Positions 30,772 to 36,829 of a DNA stretch of 36,829 nucleotides are shown piece after piece. Below the pieces are notes generated by a model. The model had not been told where the DNA came from and searched no databases. It saw only the letters and a list, made by a program, of their open reading frames with translations. This stretch comes from Streptomyces plumbidurans. Lineage in GTDB: Bacteria > Actinomycetota > Actinomycetes > Streptomycetales > Streptomycetaceae. How positions within the stretch are numbered: position 1 is the first letter of the stretch; every line of letters begins with the position of its first letter. A program made the position numbers and the translations under genes. Location of the stretch: the NCBI RefSeq assembly GCF_019857225.1, contig NZ_JAFJSY010000065.1, positions 1 to 36,829 of the forward strand. Reading direction: 5' to 3'.

Positions 30772-31952
30772 CGCCCGAGTCGCAGCATGCCCCGCAGCCG
30801 GCCGAGGCCCGCGCCCTGCAGCACTTCCTCACGGCGGATCCGGATGACTGGCCTCGCCTTGCGCCGAGGGTGACGGAGGAGGTGGGCGCGGACACTCTTC
30901 AGCGCATCGTCCGCGCCACGCTCACCCGCATCGGGGAACTCGACACGGTGACGGAAAGTCCCGACGGACTGATCGTGTCCGGCAGCCAGGGCAAGGTGCG
31001 CGCCTGGGCCCAGGTGGCGCCGGGCGGCGAACTCAGCGCCCTGCGCATCGAAGGCGCCCGCTACACGCCGCCCCGGCGCCGCCTGCGCCTGCCCGCGCCG
31101 GTGACGTGGGCGACGTATCTGATTCTGGTCACCGTCTGGAACATCCTGACCGTCTGGACAGCCGCCGACCGCGCCGCCTGGCTCGGCGACATGGCCACCC
31201 TCGCAGCCTTCTACGTGATCGTCGAAGGCTGCGGCGCACCTGCGCAACAGCCTCGCCTGTTGCGCCGTACGGTCGAGGCCGGTGCCGTCGCGGCCCTCGC
31301 CTCCGCGTGGCGGCTCCCCGGCCTGCCGAACGGCCACGGTGCGCTGCGCCTTGCCGGTGGCCTCGTGCTCCTGGCGGGATCCCTGTGGCTGGTCGTCGCC
31401 GCGCGCCGCCATCGCTGGCGGGCACCTCTGTCGCGACCACTGCGGTTCCCGCTGGTGGGCACGTGGTACGTCGTCCAGGGCGGCGGCCGCATGCTCAACC
31501 ACCACGCTCAGGTACCGGAACAGCGCGGTGCCCTCGACCTGGTCGCCCTGGGCACCCTCGGCACCCGCACACGACGAGGCGGGGACCTGGGGGCATACGC
31601 CGCTTACGGCCGCCCCGTCCACTCCCCCTGCGACGGCCGCGTGATCTCCGCCGCCGACACGGTCCAGGACCAGAAGCCCGGCGAAATCCGATACCAGCCG
31701 CCCTACGGCAACCACGTCTTCCTCGACACCGGCCGCGAGATCATCAAACTCGCGCACCTGCGCCCCGGCTCGGTGACCGTGACGAAGGGCGACACCGTCC
31801 ACGCAGGACAACTCCTCGGCGAGGTCGGGAACACCGGCAACACCACCGAACCCCACCTGCACATCCACGCCGAACGCGACGGCCTCGGCCTGGACCTGGA
31901 GTTCACCGACATCCCCCAACGGCTGTATCGCGGGCGGGCGATCCGCACCTGA
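30759..31952 (+). CDS. M23 peptidase with membrane segments
   Basis: The 397-residue protein has a cytoplasmic N-terminal domain (about 1-105), three to four hydrophobic segments (about 110-220) and a C-terminal M23/LytM domain (about 225-397). The zinc site looks complete in the variant form: LNHHAQVPEQRGALDLVAL supplies His and Asp, and TEPHLHIHAERDG supplies HxH. GTG 30759, with GGGAG five bases upstream, lies inside the end of the DCC gene, so it is the fourth coupled gene. A wall endopeptidase here might open the wall for peptide release, or cut the precursor itself. It is not the usual sdp operon member. Confidence 0.85.
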   Translation: MHDLTPESQHAPQPAEARALQHFLTADPDDWPRLAPRVTEEVGADTLQRIVRATLTRIGELDTVTESPDGLIVSGSQGKVRAWAQVAPGGELSALRIEGARYTPPRRRLRLPAPVTWATYLILVTVWNILTVWTAADRAAWLGDMATLAAFYVIVEGCGAPAQQPRLLRRTVEAGAVAALASAWRLPGLPNGHGALRLAGGLVLLAGSLWLVVAARRHRWRAPLSRPLRFPLVGTWYVVQGGGRMLNHHAQVPEQRGALDLVALGTLGTRTRRGGDLGAYAAYGRPVHSPCDGRVISAADTVQDQKPGEIRYQPPYGNHVFLDTGREIIKLAHLRPGSVTVTKGDTVHAGQLLGEVGNTGNTTEPHLHIHAERDGLGLDLEFTDIPQRLYRGRAIRT

Positions 31953-32042
31953 CGCACCACACCCGAAACACCTCGGGACAGCACATGCCGTGGCCCGGAA
32001 TGCCCCAGTTCCACCACTCGAAGGAAGCCTGCAGGCACACCC

Positions 32043-33974
32043 ATGCCATTTGTCCGAACACGCCTCGCCTTCACCGTCGCGACAGCTCTCACCGCGCTCC
32101 TCGGCGGCTTTACTCCCTCAGCCGACGCCGCCGCGCCACCAGGCCCTGTGACTGTCCCCGGCAGTCACCCCGACCACCTCACCGCAGCAGAGGACGCCGG
32201 TCGGATCCCCACGACCACGAACCTCACCGCCCGCCTCTACCTGGGCACCCGCGACCCGATCGGCCTCGACGCCTTCCTCACGGCAGTCACCACACCGACG
32301 AGCCCCCACTACCGGCACTACCTCACCCCGGCGCAGTACGGGAGACGCTTCGGCCTCGCCCCCAGCGCCCGGAACCGGATCACGCGGTGGCTCACCAGCG
32401 CGGGCCTGCGTATCACCGAGGACACTCCGCACTATCTCCAACTCACCGGCTCCGAAGCCCACTTCGCGACGGCGCTGGGCACCCGTATCCACCGCTACGA
32501 CACCTCGGCGGGCACGGTCCAGGCGCCGGTCGACGACATCCGCGTCCCCGCCCCCTTGGCGCAGGAAGCGAAGGCTGTCGACGGACTCTCGTTCAACCTG
32601 CCTGCCGCCGCCCGCCCCCTTGGCCGGACCGAGCCTCACCTCGACACCCAACGAACCGTATGCTCCGCCTACTTCGGTGAACGGCCGGCCACCACGCTCC
32701 CCAAGGCATACGGAAAGACGCAGACCTTCGCCCCCTGCCCCTACACCCCACCTCTGCTGCGCCACGCCTACGGCGTGACCGCCTCGGGCGCCACCGGAAG
32801 GGGTCGCACCATCGCCATCGTGGGTGCGTACGGCAGCCCCACCACCGAACAGGACGCGAACACCTACGCCACGACCACCGGCGATCGCCCCTTCCAACCG
32901 GGCCAGTACCGCGAACGGGTCAGCCCATCCGACTGGAACATCACCAAAGCCTGTGCGCCGCCGGCCAGTTGGGCCGGCGAGCAGGCCCTGGACGTGGAGA
33001 TGGCCCACGGATACGCGCCCGGCGCCCGCATTCTCTACGTCGGCGCCAACTCCTGCCTGGACACGGACCTCATGGACGCCGAGTCGTACGTCATCGACCA
33101 TCACGCCGCCGACATCATCTCGAACTCGTGGGCCGAGGTCATCCACACCAGCGCCCCGCACCTGACTCCCGCCCTCCTCAATGCGTGGAACGCACTGTTC
33201 CGACAGGCAGCGGCCGAGGGCATCGGAACGTATTTCGCCGCCGGCGACTGCGGCGACCAGTCACCCGACGCCACCCCCGGCGGCCTCAACTGCGACCCGC
33301 ACACCACCCAGGCCCAGGCCGACTTCCCGAGCGGCTCGCCCTGGGTGACCTCCATCGGCGGCACGACACTGGCCACCACCAAGGACGGCAGGTACGCCTG
33401 GGAGACCAGCATGGGCGACAACCTGTCGATCCTGTCCCCTCAAAACACGGGGTGGGAGCCCATACCCGGCCTGTTCACGTTCGGCAGTGGGGGCGGGCCC
33501 AGCGACTTCAAGCAGCCCTGGTACCAGCGCGGCACCGTCCCTCACGTCCTCGCGCACGGCCACCGCGCCACACCGGACGTCTCGATGGAGGGCGACGGCG
33601 CCATACCGGTCGTGATCGGCTACACGGTGTCCGGCCAGTTCGAAACGGTCGGCTACGGCGGCACCTCGGCTGCCGCCCCGGCCTTCGCCGCCCTCCAGGC
33701 GGACGCAGAGCAGCTGTCCGGCCACACCCTGGGCTTCGCCAACCCCCTGCTCTACGCGATGCGGAACACCGGAGTCTTCCACGACATCCGGGACCCGGTC
33801 CGGCCCACCGCCGTCATCCGTGACATGGGCCCGGACGCCGGAACCTACCGATACCTCCTCTACACGCTCGGCCACGACTACGGCCTCAGCGCGACCAAGG
33901 GCTACGACTTGTCCTCCGGTCTGGGTTCGCCCGCCCCGTCGTACCTCGGACGGTTCCGCCGCCACAGCGGCTGA
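32043..33974 (+). CDS. Secreted S53 (sedolisin/kumamolisin-type) serine protease
   Basis: The 643-residue preproprotein has a signal peptide (about 1-29, ending SADAA), a prokumamolisin activation domain (about 40-190, including LTPAQYGRRFGL) and an S53 catalytic domain (about 235-640). The catalytic Glu and Asp lie in GEQALDVEM (ExxxD), the Ser in GYGGTSAAAPAFA, and the C-terminal calcium site near GYDLSSGLGSP. The oxyanion-hole Asp is likely in YVGANSCLDTDLMD or the following stretch but I cannot fix it. It starts 90 bp after the M23 gene, with GAAGGAAG rather far from ATG 32043. As an acid-active secreted protease it may mature or degrade the exported peptide, or simply feed the cell. Confidence 0.9.
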   Translation: MPFVRTRLAFTVATALTALLGGFTPSADAAAPPGPVTVPGSHPDHLTAAEDAGRIPTTTNLTARLYLGTRDPIGLDAFLTAVTTPTSPHYRHYLTPAQYGRRFGLAPSARNRITRWLTSAGLRITEDTPHYLQLTGSEAHFATALGTRIHRYDTSAGTVQAPVDDIRVPAPLAQEAKAVDGLSFNLPAAARPLGRTEPHLDTQRTVCSAYFGERPATTLPKAYGKTQTFAPCPYTPPLLRHAYGVTASGATGRGRTIAIVGAYGSPTTEQDANTYATTTGDRPFQPGQYRERVSPSDWNITKACAPPASWAGEQALDVEMAHGYAPGARILYVGANSCLDTDLMDAESYVIDHHAADIISNSWAEVIHTSAPHLTPALLNAWNALFRQAAAEGIGTYFAAGDCGDQSPDATPGGLNCDPHTTQAQADFPSGSPWVTSIGGTTLATTKDGRYAWETSMGDNLSILSPQNTGWEPIPGLFTFGSGGGPSDFKQPWYQRGTVPHVLAHGHRATPDVSMEGDGAIPVVIGYTVSGQFETVGYGGTSAAAPAFAALQADAEQLSGHTLGFANPLLYAMRNTGVFHDIRDPVRPTAVIRDMGPDAGTYRYLLYTLGHDYGLSATKGYDLSSGLGSPAPSYLGRFRRHSG

Positions 33975-34029
33975 CGGCCGGCCCGTCGGTCACCCGGCAC
34001 AGTCGCTCACGCACAGGCACTGGAACCTC

Positions 34030-34067
34030 GAAGCGCCCCGACCGAGCAAAGCCGGTCGGGGCGCTTC
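34030..34067. terminator. Bidirectional terminator at the right end of the island
   Basis: GAAGCGCCCCGACC (34030-34043) pairs perfectly over 14 bp with GGTCGGGGCGCTTC (34054-34067). It lies between the end of the S53 gene and the 3' end of tRNA-Lys and can serve both strands. Confidence 0.88.
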
Positions 34068-34104
34068 TTCGCAGGTCAGAGGGGTAAATCTCCTCCTGCG
34101 CCCG

Positions 34105-34149
34105 TAGGCCCTGTGGGACTCGAACCCACAACCAATGGATTAAAAGTCC
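34105..34149 (-). repeat. Proximal att repeat within tRNA-Lys
   Basis: This is the 3' 45 bases of the intact tRNA-Lys, repeated at 25740-25784 with one mismatch. It spans the 3' strand of the anticodon arm, the T arm and the acceptor strand, the segment most often used as attB by actinobacterial integrases. Confidence 0.93.
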
Positions 34150-34177
34150 ACTGCTCTGCCAATTGAGCTAAGGGCCC
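34105..34177 (-). tRNA. tRNA-Lys (TTT)
   Basis: The 73-nt sequence begins GGGCCCT-T-AGCTC and folds into a full cloverleaf, with anticodon TTT in loop CTTTTAA and T-loop TTCGAGT. The acceptor stem pairs GGGCCCT with AGGGCCT (a G-U at 1-72). CCA is not encoded. Its 3' end borders the island. Confidence 0.96.
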
Positions 34178-34197
34178 CTGGCGATGTTGCCTCCCCG

Positions 34198-34203
34198 AGC
34201 ATA
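34198..34203 (-). promoter_or_regulatory. -10 element of the tRNA-Lys promoter
   Basis: TATGCT on the minus strand lies 20 bases before the tRNA 5' end, the same hexamer as at the initiator tRNA. The -35 would fall inside the permease terminator hairpin. Confidence 0.5.
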
Positions 34204-34212
34204 GCCGGACGC

Positions 34213-34247
34213 GGCCGTGTCTCCGATCGGGTATCGGGGACACGGCC
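34213..34247 (-). terminator. Terminator of the permease gene
   Basis: GGCCGTGTCTCCGAT (34213-34227) pairs with ATCGGGGACACGGCC (34233-34247) with one G-T position and a five-base loop. It lies 29 bp after the permease stop on the minus strand. Confidence 0.85.
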
Positions 34248-34276
34248 GTGGCGGGGGTGAAGATCAGGGCGGAGTG

Positions 34277-35833
34277 TCAGGGATCCACCTTTTCGGGAGT
34301 CCCGGGAGTCCCTCCGGCGGTCCCCGCGCGGGCCGCCGCCCGAGCGCGGTTGCGGTGGTGCTCCGGGTTGAGGAACCAGTGCCGCGCCGACGCCAGCCAC
34401 CACGCGGTCGCGAAACCGAGGACGACCAAAACCGCGACCGGGGCGTAGTTGAAACTCTCCCCCGTCACCGGGGAGACCTGCGGCAGCATGAACAGGATCG
34501 TGATGATGCCCACCCACGTCACCGCGACGATGCCGATCGGCCGGGACCAGCGGCCCAGATGCCACGGACCGCGCTCGAAGTCGTCGCCCTTCAACAGCCG
34601 CAGCAGCGTCGGCACGACGTAGGCGATGTAGAGACCGATCACGGCGACCGATGTCACGGCCGCGTAGGCCGTGTAGTTGATCAGATACGGCAGACCCAGC
34701 ACCAACGCGCCCGCCGCCGCCAGCCACACCGCCGCCACCGGAGTACGGGTACGCGGGCTCACCGTGTGCCAGACGCGGGAGAACGGCAGCGCGCCGTCAC
34801 GCGAAAAGGCGTAGATCATACGGCTGTTGGCCGTCACCGACGCCATCCCGCAGAACAACTGCGCCCCGATCACCACCAGAAGAAGCAGCTTCCCCGCCGT
34901 CGCCCCCAGCGCGTCCAGCAGGATCTGCGCGGGCGGCGCACCCGTCGGCGACGCCAACTCCTTGTCGTAGGACTGGATGGCGAAGGTGAAGCCCAGCAGC
35001 AGGACAAAACCCGCTATCCACGACGTCCAGATGGACCGAACGATCCCCTTCGGGCCCGCCGTCGACGCGTCGTGCGTCTCCTCCGTCATATGGGCCGAGG
35101 CGTCATAGCCGGTGAAGGTGTACTGCGCCATCAGCAGACCGAGCAGCACGACGTACACCCCGCTGCCCCAACCCGTGTTGTTGACGAACTTCGTGAACAC
35201 GAACGACGCCGACTGGTGATGGTCGGGCACGAACGCGAGAGCCCCCACGATGACCCCCACACCCAGCACATGCCACCACACGCTCACGCTGTTGAGCAGG
35301 GCCACGATCCGCACGCCGAACGTGTTCAGCAGGCCGTGCAGCAGCAGGATCGCGGCGAAGAGCAGGACCGTACGACCCGGCGTCACCTCGAAGTCGAACT
35401 GCAGGTTCAGATAGGCGCCCAGGAACGACGCCGCCCCGAAGTCGATGCCCGCCGTCACCGCCACCTGGCCCAGCACGTTGAACCAGCCCGTGAACCACGC
35501 CCACGCCGCCGCCGACCGCGGCGGCGCCAGCCGGTGCGCCCAGAAATACAGACCCGCCGACGTCGGATAGGCCGAACAGATCTCCGCCATGGACAGACCG
35601 ACGAACAGCGTCATCAGGCCCACGGCGACCCAGCCCCAGGTGATCACCGCCGGGCCACCGGTGTTCATGCCGAACAGATACAGCGTCAGACAGCCCGAGA
35701 GGACCGAGATGATCGTGAACGAGACCGCGTAGTTGGAGAACGCCGACATGCGGCGGGCGAGAACCTGGGTGTAACCGAGCTGGGCCAGCCGCTCTTCATC
35801 AGACAGCCCACTCACCTTGGCGTCATCTGTCAT
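34277..35833 (-). CDS. APC-family amino-acid/GABA-type permease
   Basis: The 518-residue protein has about twelve membrane helices and APC-superfamily features: RRMSAFSNYAVSFTIISVLS at the first helix and AEICSAYPTSAGLYFWAHRL in helix 2-3, which is close to the GABA/choline permease subgroup. FTGYDASAHMTEETHDAS is the conserved loop after helix 6. ATG 35833 has GGGGG just upstream. It would import an amino acid or amine; the precise substrate is not determinable. It has its own terminator and is not part of the island. Confidence 0.9.
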   Translation of the reverse strand: MTDDAKVSGLSDEERLAQLGYTQVLARRMSAFSNYAVSFTIISVLSGCLTLYLFGMNTGGPAVITWGWVAVGLMTLFVGLSMAEICSAYPTSAGLYFWAHRLAPPRSAAAWAWFTGWFNVLGQVAVTAGIDFGAASFLGAYLNLQFDFEVTPGRTVLLFAAILLLHGLLNTFGVRIVALLNSVSVWWHVLGVGVIVGALAFVPDHHQSASFVFTKFVNNTGWGSGVYVVLLGLLMAQYTFTGYDASAHMTEETHDASTAGPKGIVRSIWTSWIAGFVLLLGFTFAIQSYDKELASPTGAPPAQILLDALGATAGKLLLLVVIGAQLFCGMASVTANSRMIYAFSRDGALPFSRVWHTVSPRTRTPVAAVWLAAAGALVLGLPYLINYTAYAAVTSVAVIGLYIAYVVPTLLRLLKGDDFERGPWHLGRWSRPIGIVAVTWVGIITILFMLPQVSPVTGESFNYAPVAVLVVLGFATAWWLASARHWFLNPEHHRNRARAAARAGTAGGTPGTPEKVDP

Positions 35834-35919
35834 GCCCCCAGCGATTCCCTCGCCATGCGCGTGACATGCGCCACACAGCAGGGGCGTTGGCCAAAAGTTA
35901 TCGCCGACGCCCGGACGAC

Positions 35920-35957
35920 AGCAGGGCCCGTACGGCCGAAGCCGTACGGGCCCTGCT
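35920..35957 (-). terminator. Strong terminator of the helicase-tail gene
   Basis: A 17-bp perfect stem (35920-35936 with 35941-35957) closes on the tetraloop CGAA (TTCG on the minus strand). It lies 24 bp beyond the end of the RDDR-repeat gene and upstream of the permease start, and separates the two genes. Confidence 0.93.
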
Positions 35958-35980
35958 ACACGTCAACCCGACGTCAGACG

Positions 35981-36829
35981 TCAGCCATTGCGCTTCCAGC
36001 GCGGCTTGTCGTCACGACGCCCGAAGGAACCGGAACCGGAACCGGTGCCACGGTGGTCGTCCCGACGGCCGTACGGGCGGTCATGGCCACCCGAGCGGAA
36101 ACCCGGACGGTCATCACGGCGGTCACGGTTGAACGGACGGTCGCTGCCACGGTGACCGCCACGCTCGTCACGACGCTCGAACGAACGCCCGGCCGGACGG
36201 TCATCACGGCGGTCACGGTTGAACGGACGGTCGCTGCCACGGTGACCGCCACGCTCGTCACGACGCTCGAACGAACGCCCGGCCGGACGGTCGTCACGGC
36301 GGAAGCCGCCACGATCGTTGTCACGACGCTCAAAGCCACGGTCACCACGGTCACGGTCGCGGTTGAAGCCGCCACGGTCGTCACGACGCTCGAACGAACG
36401 GCCACCACGGTCGCCGTCCCGACGGTCATCACGACGGAACCCACCACGGTCGTTGTCCCGGCGATCATCACGGCGGAAGCCGCCACGGTCATCACGACGC
36501 TCGAACGAACGGCCACCACGGTCGCCGTCCCGACGGTCATCACGACGGAACCCACCACGGTCGTTGTCCCGGCGATCATCACGGCGGAAGCCGCCACGGT
36601 CATCACGACGCTCGAACGAACGGCCACCACGGTCGCCGTCCCGACGGTCATCACGACGGAACCCACCACGGTCGTTGTCCCGACGATCGTCACGACGGAA
36701 GCCGCCACGGTCATCACGACGCTCGAACGAACGCCCGGCCGGACGGTCGTCACGGCGGTCCCGACGCTCGTACGACGACGAAGCCGGCGCCCTGTCCGCA
36801 TCCGGCGCCACCGACTGCTCCGGCACCGA
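35981..36829 (-). CDS. C-terminal tail of a probable DEAD-box RNA helicase (partial)
   Basis: The frame is open at the window end, and 282 codons of the 3' part are visible. The protein is almost entirely Arg, Asp, Gly and Phe in imperfect RSFERRDDRGGF and FRRDDRRD units, ending KPRWKRNG. Such RGG/RDD-type tails are found on Streptomyces DEAD-box helicases, where they bind RNA; the helicase core would lie right of the window. Within it are 111-bp (three copies) and 90-bp (two copies) DNA repeats, so length may vary between strains. A GTG at 36826 could be a start, but the composition argues for a tail. Confidence 0.75.
   Translation of the reverse strand, partial: SVPEQSVAPDADRAPASSSYERRDRRDDRPAGRSFERRDDRGGFRRDDRRDNDRGGFRRDDRRDGDRGGRSFERRDDRGGFRRDDRRDNDRGGFRRDDRRDGDRGGRSFERRDDRGGFRRDDRRDNDRGGFRRDDRRDGDRGGRSFERRDDRGGFNRDRDRGDRGFERRDNDRGGFRRDDRPAGRSFERRDERGGHRGSDRPFNRDRRDDRPAGRSFERRDERGGHRGSDRPFNRDRRDDRPGFRSGGHDRPYGRRDDHRGTGSGSGSFGRRDDKPRWKRNG
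36098..36277 (-). repeat. 90-bp tandem repeat in the helicase tail, two copies
   Basis: Two 30-codon units (RSFERRDERGGHRGSDRPFN onward) lie at 36098-36277. They are nearly identical; only the last residues of the second differ. Confidence 0.9.
36401..36733 (-). repeat. 111-bp tandem repeat in the helicase tail, three copies
   Basis: Three consecutive 37-codon units (each RSFERRDD ... DGDRGG) occupy 36401-36733, and the encoded units are identical in amino-acid sequence. The DNA copies look near-identical, suggesting recent amplification. A fourth, diverged start follows at 36400. Confidence 0.92.

Larger units (their letters stand above)
25740..34149. mobile_element. Putative integrated island at tRNA-Lys, without integrase
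   Basis: An 8.4-kb segment is flanked by a 45-bp direct repeat (one mismatch) of the 3' part of tRNA-Lys(TTT). The intact tRNA (34105-34177, minus strand) has its 3' end facing the segment, and the copy at the far end lacks the 5' half, which is the classical attL/attR geometry of tRNA-targeted elements. By eye the cargo is less G+C-rich than the flanks in 26-30.4 kb. Contents: two-component system, small secreted protein, SdpA-like, SdpB-like, DCC, M23 and S53 proteins. No integrase, excisionase, replication or transfer gene is seen, so it would be immobile or moved in trans (CIME-like). Confidence 0.75.

Noticed and set aside
36098..36733. CRISPR-like array
   Set aside because: The repeats are contiguous, in frame and multiples of three with no unique spacers; they encode a protein tail.

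Overview
The window is high-G+C actinobacterial chromosome and almost certainly Streptomyces. The reasons are GTG starts, third-position G/C, an AfsR/SARP-type regulator, an NsdA-like protein, a SpoIIE-type phosphatase fused to PAS and ATPase domains, and a ydaO-type (c-di-AMP) leader in front of a cell-wall hydrolase. From memory only, the order MarR, MFS, PP2C, NDH-2, TetR (AtrA-like), ECF sigma, SARP, asparagine-synthase-like, NsdA-like, TrmB recalls the SCO4122-SCO4111 neighbourhood of S. coelicolor.

Layout. Positions 300-5517 hold a MarR/MFS divergent pair, a PP2C phosphatase and a type II NADH dehydrogenase. Positions 5901-17026 are a regulator-rich block: AtrA-like TetR, a membrane-anchored ECF sigma factor with its own anti-sigma domain and an outside sugar-binding-like domain, a 1139-residue SARP/NB-ARC regulator, an asparagine-synthase-like protein lacking key residues, and an NsdA-like regulator. 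Positions 17108-21837 hold L-2-hydroxyglutarate oxidase, TrmB, a PrsW-type membrane protease and an M23 peptidase behind a c-di-AMP riboswitch. Positions 22281-25724 hold initiator tRNA-Met, a domain-swapped RibD-like protein, a MarR regulator, GTP cyclohydrolase II and a free-standing piece of B12-dependent ribonucleotide reductase. Three copies of one operator tie the MarR and riboflavin genes together.

Positions 25740-34149 form the most interesting part: an 8.4-kb segment bounded by a 45-bp direct repeat (one mismatch) of the 3' end of tRNA-Lys(TTT), with the intact tRNA at the right end. This is the geometry of an integrated element, but no integrase is present. Its cargo is a response regulator/histidine kinase pair divergent from a small secreted Ser-rich protein, then a tightly overlapping operon (DUF5819/SdpA-like, HTTM/SdpB-like, DCC thiol oxidoreductase, M23 peptidase) and a secreted S53 (sedolisin) protease. 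I read this as a candidate SDP-like exported-peptide system carried on an island. The homology to B. subtilis sdpABC is an inference from protein architecture and gene order.

Positions 34277-36829 return to ordinary chromosome: an APC-family amino-acid permease and the repeat-rich Arg/Asp/Gly tail of what is probably a DEAD-box RNA helicase, cut by the window end.
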